This document shows, piece by piece, positions 22,016 to 28,620 of a stretch of 33,718 bases of DNA. A program made the translations under genes and the position numbers. Each line of letters starts with the position of its first letter. The first letter of the stretch is position 1. A model generated the notes under the pieces. The model was not told the origin of the DNA. It ran no database searches and was given only the letters and a program-made list of their open reading frames with translations. The stretch lies in the IMG/VR virus record IMGVR_UViG_3300050821_016851, positions 1 through 33,718 of that record. The stretch is one strand, 5' to 3'. This stretch comes from a virus.

Positions 22016-23885
22016 TTTTGCGACAGCCCGCGAAAGGATAAATAGGCGCGACGATTCTCCCTCTTCGGAGGAGGAGAGCAGCCTGGGCAGATTTGAGAAA
22101 CGAAGAGATATCGTAAATACGCAGGGTGTTGGTGGCGAAGAAACGTGGGCCCAAATGTTTGGCAGACAAGCAGCTGGTTTGGGGGCCAGAGCTGCTGAGA
22201 CTGTGGTCGGGCTTCCTGGTGCGGCATCCCAGCTACTTCACAAAGGAGTAAGCAAAGTTGCAGGGCTTATTCCTGGAGTAGAATCAGATACAGTTTTTGA
22301 CTTGCTAGAGAGAACACGCCACGTTCCCACTCCCTATGAGTTGCGAGAGAAGCTTACGGCTCCTTTGAGCGGCGGCTACCTAGAACCGAGGGGAGCAGGT
22401 GAGGAATTTGCTCATGAACTTACGGAAGATCTAGCGGCGTTTGCTATTCCAATAGGAGCTCCTATGAGGGTGGCAGCTAAGATAGGCATCCCTCTGGCTG
22501 CTAACCTTGGCAAGCAGACTCTCAAGTCGATGGGCTTTAGCGACACTACGCAAGACTTGGCAAAGCTAGGCATCATGGGGACCCTAGCGCTCTCTCACAA
22601 TGCAGATGCAAGGAAGTATTCTGCTGGCCTGATAAATGAGGCAGAGTCGATGGTGCCTGAGGGAACCCGCATGACGTCTGCTACGGCCGATATAATGACG
22701 ACAGCTATAGATTCTGTGAAGGCGCAGCCTTGGTACCAGTCTACTATCAGGACAGCTCCCGAGGGACCTGCCAGGAAGACTATAGAAGAGTTCATGCAAT
22801 ACATGGAGCCTGAGGCCATGGCTGCGAAGGCAGCGAAAGAAAAGGCCGCTCCCAGGGCTAAGGGAGCTCCCAAAGAGAAAGGTCGCCCCAAAAAAAAGGG
22901 CCGTCCTAAGGGAAAAGAGAAGTCTCAGGCCAATGGATCCGCTAAGCAAGAGGCCCCCAGTTTCGTTGACGCCGAGATGGCAGAAGCCGAACGACTACTC
23001 CAGATAGAGGAGCCTTTACACCCTACTCAGCTGGTAGGTCCCAAGCAAGTCCCGGGTATAGAGCTTCAGCACCCTCAATTGCCAGCTCCTAAAGAAGCAC
23101 CTCGGATAGAGTGGCAAGACCCCCTAGCGTGGCTAAATAAAGAACCGGCAGACGTCCCCGCTAAGGAGAGTACAGCTAAATTTAGGCACCGTCCTGTAGA
23201 AAGGCAGACGACTGCCGCTGCGGAATATGTGCCTCCATCGGCGCCTCCTGAGATAGAGTTAGGTGTCACTCGTCTGCCTCCCAAGTTTGGAGCGCCTTCT
23301 TTGAGTCACGCACAGGTTCCTACCATAATCCAGATGATAAAGCAGATTAACTGGAGGTTGAGGAACCTAGACAAGTATGGGATCAAGTCGAAGGTGGACC
23401 GCAACCAAGCGGCTCACTATCTCACGCAGGTGAAGAATGCCTTGGTTAAGGGCGTGGAAGACTACGGGAAAAAGTATAACAAACGATTCCTGGAATCGTA
23501 CAAAAAGGCCAACGAGGCGTTTGCTGTGACCGAGCAGACGGCCAAAATGTCTCGCTTCATCAGCGAAAACTACACGGGGCCTGCCCTTAGCAACACCACC
23601 AAATCCCTCTTGGGAATCGCCGCAGTGCATGGAGCTCCTCATCTTCCTGCGGCCGTTGGTATAGCGGCTGCAACGCTGCCTCCCTTAGCAGCAGCTGCTC
23701 AGACTATAAAGGTCGCGCAGAGGATGGTGAAGAACCCCACCCTACGAAAGTACTACCTAAATGTGTGGAAGGACTCTCTACGAGGGAGCGCAATCCCCAT
23801 GACATTGAATTTGCAGAAGCTGGACAAACTTCTGCGGGAGGAAGAGGAGAAGAAGGGGCGTCCCAAGTCTAAAGAGGTCCTCTAG
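22005..23885 (+). CDS. Putative ejection protein C with AT-hook-like motif
   Basis: The start at 22005 is chosen because GAGAGGA precedes it; the open frame reaches back to 21975. The 626-aa product begins polar, then has membrane-active-looking segments (VGLPGAASQLLHKGVSKVAG, IPIGAPMRVAAKIGIPLAAN). Around residues 275-310 is a Lys/Pro/Gly-rich linker with KGRPKKKGRPKGK, a doubled AT-hook-like core (GRP). A hydrophobic stretch (LPAAVGIAAATLPPLAAAAQ, about residues 545-564) lies near the end, followed by a basic terminus with KGRPKSK. No muramidase motif is recognised. Position after two ejection-like genes suggests the third internal virion protein, one that may contact packaged DNA. Confidence 0.55.
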   Translation: MTSSFATARERINRRDDSPSSEEESSLGRFEKRRDIVNTQGVGGEETWAQMFGRQAAGLGARAAETVVGLPGAASQLLHKGVSKVAGLIPGVESDTVFDLLERTRHVPTPYELREKLTAPLSGGYLEPRGAGEEFAHELTEDLAAFAIPIGAPMRVAAKIGIPLAANLGKQTLKSMGFSDTTQDLAKLGIMGTLALSHNADARKYSAGLINEAESMVPEGTRMTSATADIMTTAIDSVKAQPWYQSTIRTAPEGPARKTIEEFMQYMEPEAMAAKAAKEKAAPRAKGAPKEKGRPKKKGRPKGKEKSQANGSAKQEAPSFVDAEMAEAERLLQIEEPLHPTQLVGPKQVPGIELQHPQLPAPKEAPRIEWQDPLAWLNKEPADVPAKESTAKFRHRPVERQTTAAAEYVPPSAPPEIELGVTRLPPKFGAPSLSHAQVPTIIQMIKQINWRLRNLDKYGIKSKVDRNQAAHYLTQVKNALVKGVEDYGKKYNKRFLESYKKANEAFAVTEQTAKMSRFISENYTGPALSNTTKSLLGIAAVHGAPHLPAAVGIAAATLPPLAAAAQTIKVAQRMVKNPTLRKYYLNVWKDSLRGSAIPMTLNLQKLDKLLREEEEKKGRPKSKEVL

Positions 23886-23965
23886 TACTCGTACTCGTCT
23901 GTCGAGTCGTCTTGGGGCCAGAGGGCAGATACGATCAGCATGATGCCGATGAATGTCAGAAACAT
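23882..23965 (-). CDS. Tiny single-span membrane peptide, 27 aa
   Basis: This is a minus-strand frame with GGAG upstream of ATG 23965. The peptide MFLTFIGIMLIVSALWP is hydrophobic and is followed by an acidic end (QDDSTDEYEY), a one-span N-terminal anchor. Its stop overlaps that of the converging ejection gene. A second tiny membrane frame lies just upstream (23974-24060). Together they could be small lysis-related or host-membrane peptides, but the size makes chance frames possible. Confidence 0.35.
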   Translation of the reverse strand: MFLTFIGIMLIVSALWPQDDSTDEYEY

Positions 23966-23973
23966 GTCTTCTC

Positions 23974-24060
23974 CTACATCATAGGACGGTTATCGTCAGA
24001 GCGAGCGGCTACCACAAGGGCGACGAGGAGAAGCAGTAGGACGGTGCATGTCAGGGTCAT
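23974..24060 (-). CDS. Tiny single-span membrane peptide, 28 aa
   Basis: This minus-strand frame of 28 codons starts at 24060, with GCGGGA a few bases upstream. The peptide has a Leu/Val core (VLLLLLVALVVAA, about residues 7-19) followed by a polar RSDDNRPMM tail. It ends 8 bp before the start of the other tiny peptide, so the pair could share a transcript. No function can be assigned. Confidence 0.35.
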   Translation of the reverse strand: MTLTCTVLLLLLVALVVAARSDDNRPMM

Positions 24061-24119
24061 ATGGTCCCGCGTTTCATGTGAACTATGCACGTCCCTGGGA
24101 TTTTTTGCAAGGGAGGGAC

Positions 24120-24148
24120 TTGTCTCAAAAGTTTGAGAATTGTATCTT
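24120..24148 (+). promoter_or_regulatory. Promoter overlapped by a TCTCA-N6-TGAGA palindrome
   Basis: TTGTCT (24120-24125), a 17-bp spacer and TATCTT (24143-24148) make a sigma70-like promoter for the gene starting at 24177. The palindrome TCTCA AAAGTT TGAGA (24123-24138) covers the -35 and the spacer. The same palindrome type is found at 26766-26781 over another promoter and at 30068-30083. A repressor binding here would block RNA polymerase; this is inferred. Confidence 0.5.
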
Positions 24149-24176
24149 GAGGACTCACCTAACCCCCGAGGAACAT

Positions 24177-24671
24177 ATGGAAACTGAAGAAGAAGATTTA
24201 GAGAAGTCTAAGTATAAGTTACTGTTGACGCACCTAGAGGCATGTGCTGAAGTGCTTCTGGTACTATCTGCATCGCAAGTTAATCAAACTGTTCTATGCA
24301 GTAGCGTTATAGCGTGGCTTGTAACGAAGGAGCGGATGGCTGGTGAGGATCAAGTGATTCTCGAAAAGATGCAGGAAGATGCCTCCGCAGCGTATCGGTC
24401 CTCGTGTGTGCTAAAGGTAGTGATAGATAAGTGGCTACCTGCTATGTGTGGGGGACAATATCACTGGGAGAATACGGATGATTCCAAAGAAAATAAGTTC
24501 GGACGACCGGCGGATGATACAGCAGATGTGCCAGCATCTACTGATGGACTTCCTGCAGTATGCCCACGAGAGGCAGTTGATGGACAAGAACCTAAAGTCG
24601 ATCTTTCTGGAGATAGAGCGGTTCGTAGAAGAGCGGCTAGGCCTAAGGGGAAGCGCGGAGGAGGGGGATGA
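24177..24671 (+). CDS. Hypothetical protein, 164 aa (end uncertain)
   Basis: I do not recognise this protein. GAGGAAC precedes ATG 24177, and a promoter lies 29 bp upstream; an in-frame ATG at 24048 would place that promoter inside the gene. The first 100 residues look like a real helical domain (KYKLLLTHLEACAEVLLVLS, VIAWLVTKERMAGEDQVILE). From about residue 110 onward the sequence becomes Asp/Arg/Gly-rich and overlaps the better-looking frame at 24478 by almost 200 nt. The true protein may end earlier through a frameshift, or the two frames may both be used. Confidence 0.5.
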   Translation: METEEEDLEKSKYKLLLTHLEACAEVLLVLSASQVNQTVLCSSVIAWLVTKERMAGEDQVILEKMQEDASAAYRSSCVLKVVIDKWLPAMCGGQYHWENTDDSKENKFGRPADDTADVPASTDGLPAVCPREAVDGQEPKVDLSGDRAVRRRAARPKGKRGGGG

Positions 24672-24675
24672 GTGA
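24478..24675 (+). CDS. Small helical protein, 65 aa
   Basis: The start at 24478 follows GGGAG at about 6-9 nt spacing. The product is an amphipathic helical protein (DDRRMIQQMCQHLLMDFLQY, then NLKSIFLEIERFVEERLGLR) ending in an acidic tail. Its composition is more protein-like than the frame of the preceding gene that overlaps it fully. It overlaps the next start by 8 nt. The function is not recognised. Confidence 0.5.
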   Translation: MIPKKISSDDRRMIQQMCQHLLMDFLQYAHERQLMDKNLKSIFLEIERFVEERLGLRGSAEEGDE

Positions 24676-24901
24676 CGAGGAGTTGCTAGAGAAGATCGAA
24701 GGAGAGCAGCCAGAATTTTGGCAGGTGGCTCCTAGTTGGTCGGGGGACGTTTTTGATATTTCCTTGGAATATTGGTTTGCCCGAAGCGCCGAGGAAAAAA
24801 GGGTCGAGAAGATGGCGCCTGATCACTCGCTAGACCACTGGTTCGATACTCCAGTAAAGAGTGGATTTTTCACTGATCTCTTAGGGGATGGTAATGACTG
24901 A
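24668..24901 (+). CDS. Small acidic hypothetical protein, 77 aa
   Basis: The product is acidic and Trp-rich: MSDEELLEKIEGEQPEFWQV, with a repeated pattern FDISLEYWFARS and LDHWFDTPVKSGF that may be two related turns of the same motif. GGAGGAGG lies directly before ATG 24668. It is coupled to both neighbours by overlaps. No membrane segment or known domain is visible. Part of the accessory operon under the promoter at 24120. Confidence 0.55.
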   Translation: MSDEELLEKIEGEQPEFWQVAPSWSGDVFDISLEYWFARSAEEKRVEKMAPDHSLDHWFDTPVKSGFFTDLLGDGND

Positions 24902-25238
24902 CCTAGACCCGCAAGTGCGAGAACGCTTAGAGCAGTTGTTCCCGACGGACGAGGACAAGTGCCGGATGCTGAGTACCCTTTTCAGCCTGACGTGCTCCCA
25001 GATGCTTCTTCTGGCCCCGATGGTAGAGATACAAGGCGAGCTACCTCCCATCTTCGTGAAGAGCGTAGCGGTGGCAATAGCCAATTGTTTTGCTTTCTAT
25101 CACCTACATCCCGGGTCCATCTGTCACATACCAGACGCACGTCTGCTGAGTGAGCAGGACGAGACTCTATGGGACCACCGCCTGAAGGTGGTGGTGGAGG
25201 GTATTTATAAGAGGCTAGTGGAGAGTGAGACGATATGA
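24888..25238 (+). CDS. Hypothetical protein, 116 aa
   Basis: This is the last gene of the small accessory operon, overlapping the previous gene by 14 nt. ATG 24888 or ATG 24894 may start it. The protein begins with a polar helix (DLDPQVRERLEQLFPTDEDK), has a hydrophobic helical core (LSTLFSLTCSQMLLLAPMVE, FVKSVAVAIANCFAFYHLHP) and ends in a charged helix (RLKVVVEGIYKRLVESETI). The hydrophobic parts look more like a packed helical bundle than membrane spans. I do not recognise it. Confidence 0.6.
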   Translation: MVMTDLDPQVRERLEQLFPTDEDKCRMLSTLFSLTCSQMLLLAPMVEIQGELPPIFVKSVAVAIANCFAFYHLHPGSICHIPDARLLSEQDETLWDHRLKVVVEGIYKRLVESETI

Positions 25239-25277
25239 AGAGGTGAGGAGAAGGAGCTCCTCCCCACCACGACTTCA

Positions 25278-25325
25278 CGAGGAGATTGTATAGTCCACAA
25301 TCCCCTCGCTCTTGTAAAGAAAATT
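25278..25325. terminator. Terminator region between converging operons
   Basis: CGAGG-A-GATTGT (25278-25289) pairs with ACAATC-C-CCTCG (25297-25308), with one A-C mismatch, forming an 11-bp stem. T-rich and A-rich runs flank it on the right (AAAATTTTTT at about 25320-25329). Another imperfect hairpin (GGTGAGGAG with CTCCCCACC, about 25243-25269) precedes it. Genes end at 25238 on the plus and 25328 on the minus strand, so this region probably stops both transcripts. Confidence 0.55.
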
Positions 25326-25327
25326 TT

Positions 25328-25825
25328 TTATGTATAGACGGTGGGCGCCTGCCATTGCCGTCCTATTCCGATAGAATTCCATATATAAGCGATAAGGCCG
25401 AGTAGAGCCACGCAGAGCACGCATATGCGCTGAGTAAGGGGTATGGAGCTTACGTAGTCACACCCCTGCTTAAAACGATCGGCAGCCACCTTCCTGGCCG
25501 TTCCGGCCCAGTCCCCTAGTCGTTGGATTCTTCCGGGTCTATTTAGGTTTGTTTCAGCGTTGCGCATCGTATTTTCTAGGGAGCCTATGGCGTTCCACGC
25601 TTCGTCGAGACTCTGGCTAAGGCTCTGATGAGAGGCGCGTGTGCTATCCAATAGCTCTCTAGTCTGCTGGAGAGATATTTGGGTTCGTCGTTCGACGTCC
25701 TGTAGATACTCCTCCGTGATATCGGTGCGTAGAGGGGAAGGTTTTTTTGGGGCCGGTCCCAGCAAGCTTCTGCGTTCCATGGCTGCTAGATCGAGCCTTG
25801 AAGGGTTATTTCCTGAGGGAGTCAT
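25328..25825 (-). CDS. Tail-anchored coiled-coil protein, SNARE-like
   Basis: This is a 165-aa protein with a Pro-containing N-terminus, one coiled coil (about residues 37-95), a polar linker and a single C-terminal membrane span (about 133-155, CVLCVALLGLIAYIW) with only ten residues after it: a tail-anchored layout. The coil end MRNAETNLNRPGRIQ (88-102) aligns without gaps with the Vti1-type Qb-SNARE end LRETDANLGKSSRIL as I recall it, and SLQQTRELLD recalls SNAP-25 SLESTRRMLQ. A clear zero-layer Gln is not placed with confidence. I infer a eukaryote-directed membrane-fusion mimic or inhibitor; a phage membrane protein of other use is the alternative. ATGA coupling to the F-box gene. Confidence 0.55.
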   Translation of the reverse strand: MTPSGNNPSRLDLAAMERRSLLGPAPKKPSPLRTDITEEYLQDVERRTQISLQQTRELLDSTRASHQSLSQSLDEAWNAIGSLENTMRNAETNLNRPGRIQRLGDWAGTARKVAADRFKQGCDYVSSIPLTQRICVLCVALLGLIAYIWNSIGIGRQWQAPTVYT

Positions 25826-26244
25826 CGTGTGTCTTCTTCTGGAGAGTTAAGGATGGTTCGTACGCCTGCCAACTCTGACAGGAAAAACGTAGCTATGGGT
25901 TTGACGGGGAGCAAGCACACACACACTACCCTCTGTAGGAAGGTAAGAGTCTCACTGTCTTCGCTGACTTGCATGAGCGCATATGAAACCCGGCAACTTC
26001 CACTCTGAACTGCGGTCTCTAGCGCATAGATACGTGCGAAGTTGAGAGTGGGCGGGGCTGTAGCATACAGAGCATCCCATTTGTGAGAGAAGTGCTTTTG
26101 TACAAGACGTCTCCACTGGGGCGACTTCTCGCTCCAGTCGTGAAGAGAGCGACAGGTAGCCCCTAGACGCGCTCTCTGCTTAGGGTCCAACAGGTTATCC
26201 GTTATGTGAGTGAGTATCTCAGGAGGCATTGATTGGATGGTCAT
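25822..26244 (-). CDS. F-box protein, putative eukaryote-targeted effector
   Basis: Residues 5-50 match the F-box consensus closely: SMPPEILTHITDNLLDPKQR, then RLGATCRSLHDWSEK and SPQWRRLVQKHF, with the hallmark Met-Pro start, Leu/Ile ladder, CR-L-W and SPQWRRL end. F-boxes bind Skp1 and recruit targets to SCF ubiquitin ligases, which exist only in eukaryotes. The remaining 90 residues have no known substrate domain but include a hydrophobic stretch (about 106-128, VVCVCLLPVKPIATFFLSEL) that may bind membranes. It is coupled by ATGA overlaps to both neighbours. In a phage this is highly unusual and suggests a host inside eukaryotic cells. Confidence in the domain is high; in delivery it is inference. 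Confidence 0.8.
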   Translation of the reverse strand: MTIQSMPPEILTHITDNLLDPKQRARLGATCRSLHDWSEKSPQWRRLVQKHFSHKWDALYATAPPTLNFARIYALETAVQSGSCRVSYALMQVSEDSETLTFLQRVVCVCLLPVKPIATFFLSELAGVRTILNSPEEDTR

Positions 26245-26738
26245 GTGGGCGCCCCCAGTGCAAGTGGAGGAGCAACAAATACTATCGGTACCCCATAGGA
26301 GGCCAGGGTTGCCTTAGCTGAGGAGGCCATGGCTTTGACGCCCTTGGCTGCCCAACAGGCTCCCTGATAGGCCGGATTTACCAATGGAAGTACCACGGTC
26401 AATACCGCGAGCGCAGCCGTCCCAATCCAGGCCTCGTTAGCTGTGTTGGTAGCTCGCTGCGCCTGGGCGGCTATGGCTTGGACTCGGCCTTGCAGATTAT
26501 TGACTATGGTAGTCAAAGCTAGTACCTGTTCCTGTGCATGCGTTCTTTCCTCTCGTGCCTGCCTAAGCTCTTCCCTTAGGTCGAAGTTGTCCTCCGTAAC
26601 TTGTCGTTGAGACTCGACAGCCCTTACTAGGCGTCCGAGGAGCTCCTCTCTATCGTTTACCCAGTCTGGGGTTCTAGGTGGTGCTGGAGGTAAACTCCCT
26701 CCGCTGGGGAGAGATCCTCCCGGTGGTAGTGGTGACAT
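26241..26738 (-). CDS. Pro-rich coiled-coil protein with two hydrophobic segments
   Basis: The start at 26738 is chosen for GAGGAAACC directly before ATG. The 165-aa protein opens with a Pro/Gly repeat (LPPGGSLPSGGSLPPAPP, about residues 4-21), followed by a coiled coil (about 28-100, containing LREELRQAREERTHAQEQ). Two hydrophobic segments follow (WIGTAALAVLTVVLPLV, about 104-120, and VPIVFVAPPLA, about 150-160) separated by an Ala/Lys-rich loop. A bilobed hydrophobic pair with a coil resembles inclusion-membrane proteins of chlamydiae, though the order differs and no secretion signal is proven. It is the first gene of the three-gene accessory cassette. Confidence 0.55.
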   Translation of the reverse strand: MSPLPPGGSLPSGGSLPPAPPRTPDWVNDREELLGRLVRAVESQRQVTEDNFDLREELRQAREERTHAQEQVLALTTIVNNLQGRVQAIAAQAQRATNTANEAWIGTAALAVLTVVLPLVNPAYQGACWAAKGVKAMASSAKATLASYGVPIVFVAPPLALGAPT

Positions 26739-26765
26739 GGTTTCCTCGTGAAGTTCAGGACGAAT

Positions 26766-26801
26766 TCTCAAAATTATGAGAAATCGCGGTTTAAAAGTGA
26801 A
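26766..26801 (-). promoter_or_regulatory. Promoter and operator of the F-box cassette
   Basis: On the minus strand TTCACT (complement of 26796-26801), a 17-bp spacer and CATAAT (complement of 26773-26778) form a good sigma70-like promoter. Its -10 lies within the palindrome TCTCA-N6-TGAGA (26766-26781). The cassette start is at 26738. The promoter lies over the end of the exonuclease gene, so the cassette can be expressed apart from the replication genes and be repressed by an operator-binding protein. Confidence 0.6.
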
Positions 26802-27691
26802 GCATCAATCGCATCAACACGCTCTTGGAGTTCCTGTATACCGAGGCGATTCCCTTCTGGATCTTCCTTACGATACTCCTGAGCAGCATCCATCAGCTCC
26901 TTGCGTATCTTGGTCAAGTTTTTCCTATAGGGTAGGTCCGGGTAGCCGAAGTCTCTTGGCTCTGTGACGATCTTCCAGCAATTGCATACATCGCAGATGT
27001 CAGGATGCCACGTGGCGATGGCTCCATGTCTACCGTGACCTCCATATTTCTTAGCGCATTCTTGGCATACCCAGTGTGGGTAGACGACGTCAAACTGAGA
27101 GACCAGTCCGTCTTGCATGATATCTCCAACGAGGTGAGGTGGTAATTTTTCCTGAACACCGTACCAGAACTTTAGCTCAGCGGTGATCATAGCGCTAATC
27201 TTGTAGTCGTCGCGATAGAATTCTATAGGAACGCCCGTAGCTCCATTCCAGCTATAGTACCACACGAACGGCATACCCGTTACGGCTAGCTGGTGGTACA
27301 GCTGGTAGTGGTATTTCTCAGGAACTACAAGGGTCTCCGCGGTGGCATGATCTTTAGCGCCTGGGCACTTGATCTCCAATATCTCATCTTCGTTCTCCGA
27401 TAGGCCGTCTAGGCTGGCGACCATCCATTCGTATTCAGGATGGTACATGATTTTGGGAGAGAACTTTATACCCCTCCACTCAGAGAAGGCTTGGCGCGCC
27501 TCTTCCTCTAAGAAAATTCCCCTCAACATCGCAGGAGACGTCTTCTTAGGAGGCTCCCACCCACACTTGTACATCCAAAGGGCATGCCTACTCATCCAGG
27601 GATTCTTCCCCATAATCGTGGGAGCATCCGATGCCCCCACGATTTGACGACGGTCCCTGATTTCCTCAACGGGAATGGGCCATATAGTCAC
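26774..27691 (-). CDS. YqaJ-like exonuclease with C-terminal zinc module
   Basis: This is a phage recombinase-type 5'-3' exonuclease of the lambda-exo/YqaJ fold that would trim double-strand ends for annealing. I choose GTG 27691, preceded by AGGAG, over the longer TTG frame. Motifs: GASDAPTIMGKNPW (about residues 19-32), GIFLEEEAR, ASLDGL with D95, and EILEIK with E106 and K108, the metal and catalytic residues of the PD-(D/E)XK core. A 60-residue extension holds Cys/His pairs (C209, C212, H229, C233, C236) that look like a zinc-binding site, ending VTEPRDFGYP. It overlaps the upstream gene by 26 nt. Confidence 0.85.
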   Translation of the reverse strand: MTIWPIPVEEIRDRRQIVGASDAPTIMGKNPWMSRHALWMYKCGWEPPKKTSPAMLRGIFLEEEARQAFSEWRGIKFSPKIMYHPEYEWMVASLDGLSENEDEILEIKCPGAKDHATAETLVVPEKYHYQLYHQLAVTGMPFVWYYSWNGATGVPIEFYRDDYKISAMITAELKFWYGVQEKLPPHLVGDIMQDGLVSQFDVVYPHWVCQECAKKYGGHGRHGAIATWHPDICDVCNCWKIVTEPRDFGYPDLPYRKNLTKIRKELMDAAQEYRKEDPEGNRLGIQELQERVDAIDASLLNRDFS

Positions 27692-27893
27692 GTGATGTCT
27701 CCTGGTAGATGATATCAACCACTTCCTGATAGACCTCAGGATTATCGCATCTCAGCTTTATTAGCGTCATACGTAAGGCGTCAGCGGTCTTTTGCCAGGT
27801 GATGAAGTTGGCAGGAAGTTTGAACTCAAACCCCTCAGAGTCACGTCGGGCCGTTTCTTCTATTAATCCCATCACGTCATAGGGAGAATGCAT
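27666..27893 (-). CDS. Small helical protein, 75 aa
   Basis: This starts after a strong AGGAGGT site at ATG 27893. It encodes a helical polypeptide (DVMGLIEETARRDSEGFEFK, then NFITWQKTADALRMTLIKLR) with acidic and basic faces. It sits between the SSB-like gene and the exonuclease, overlapping both, so it likely works with DNA replication or recombination. No known domain is recognised. Confidence 0.6.
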   Translation of the reverse strand: MHSPYDVMGLIEETARRDSEGFEFKLPANFITWQKTADALRMTLIKLRCDNPEVYQEVVDIIYQETSRDYMAHSR

Positions 27894-28425
27894 GGGCTAC
27901 CTCCTTGGGATTAGGGAAGGGGCAGGGTGTGCATTTAGGCCCCTTGAAGAAAGGGTCTAGACCGTCATAGATGGCAGGTAGCCAGATAGGTGTCTCATAG
28001 AACTGCTCGATCACGTAAGGATGGAGTTCCCTATGAGGAAGTGGGGATAGAAGATACTCAGTGTCTTTGTCCTTCCCTTTACGCGTGACCTTTATGTCAT
28101 AGTTGAAAGGAGAGCCCCATTCCGGTGTCTTACATAGCTCGACTATGGATCGTTGGATAGACATCTGCGTCAGATGCAAAATCTGTATCTTCTCCAGCGC
28201 AACGTTCCATACGATCATGGCCATAAAATTCTTGGGAGGGAATGCGGGGTCGCTCGTCTTGCGAGCCTCGCGGTACCGCATCGGCTTCTTGTCTACCCAT
28301 TCCTCGAATCCGAAGATGGGGGCACTCATAATGCGAAAGCGATTGTCGCCTTCAATAAATTTCATGTAGCCTTCGCCGGCTTTTTGTGGCAGGGAATATC
28401 CTGCGGGTAGAAAATCAAAGCCCAT
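27877..28425 (-). CDS. Putative phage single-stranded DNA-binding protein
   Basis: The product has the family look of phage SSB-like proteins: an entry segment GFDFLPAGYSLPQKAGEGYM, FRIMSAPIFGFEEW (about residues 30-43), KNFMAMIVWNVALEKIQILH (about 65-84), WGSPFNYDIKVTRKGK (about 103-118). These would form an OB-fold-type core that coats single strands during replication. The start at ATG 28425 is preferred over GTG 28434. The C-terminal end is not the classical acidic tip. It lies directly upstream of the exonuclease gene, as expected for a recombination-replication unit. Confidence 0.7.
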   Translation of the reverse strand: MGFDFLPAGYSLPQKAGEGYMKFIEGDNRFRIMSAPIFGFEEWVDKKPMRYREARKTSDPAFPPKNFMAMIVWNVALEKIQILHLTQMSIQRSIVELCKTPEWGSPFNYDIKVTRKGKDKDTEYLLSPLPHRELHPYVIEQFYETPIWLPAIYDGLDPFFKGPKCTPCPFPNPKEVAHAFSL

Positions 28426-28612
28426 GTTTAACACTCTCTCTGAGAAATTGTAGATTCCATTGCACCCAAGCCTGAGCTATATCTAGCTGTTCGGGTATTT
28501 GCGGACAATTGATAAGGGGCGTCTTTTGTGTGGATGATGTGTCATCCCAGTCCGGCCTCCAGTCCGTATCTTCATCTTCGTCTATTCTAAACCAAGATTG
28601 TGGAATAGGCAT
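28415..28612 (-). CDS. Small acidic hypothetical protein, 65 aa
   Basis: AGGAG precedes ATG 28612. The product has an acidic Trp-rich N-terminus (FRIDEDEDTDWRPDWDDTSS) followed by a helical end (LDIAQAWVQWNLQFLRESVK). It overlaps the start of the SSB-like gene by 11 nt. Nothing identifies it. Acidic small proteins in this place may associate with the SSB-like or other replication proteins. Confidence 0.55.
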   Translation of the reverse strand: MPIPQSWFRIDEDEDTDWRPDWDDTSSTQKTPLINCPQIPEQLDIAQAWVQWNLQFLRESVKHGL

Positions 28613-28620
28613 AGCAACTC

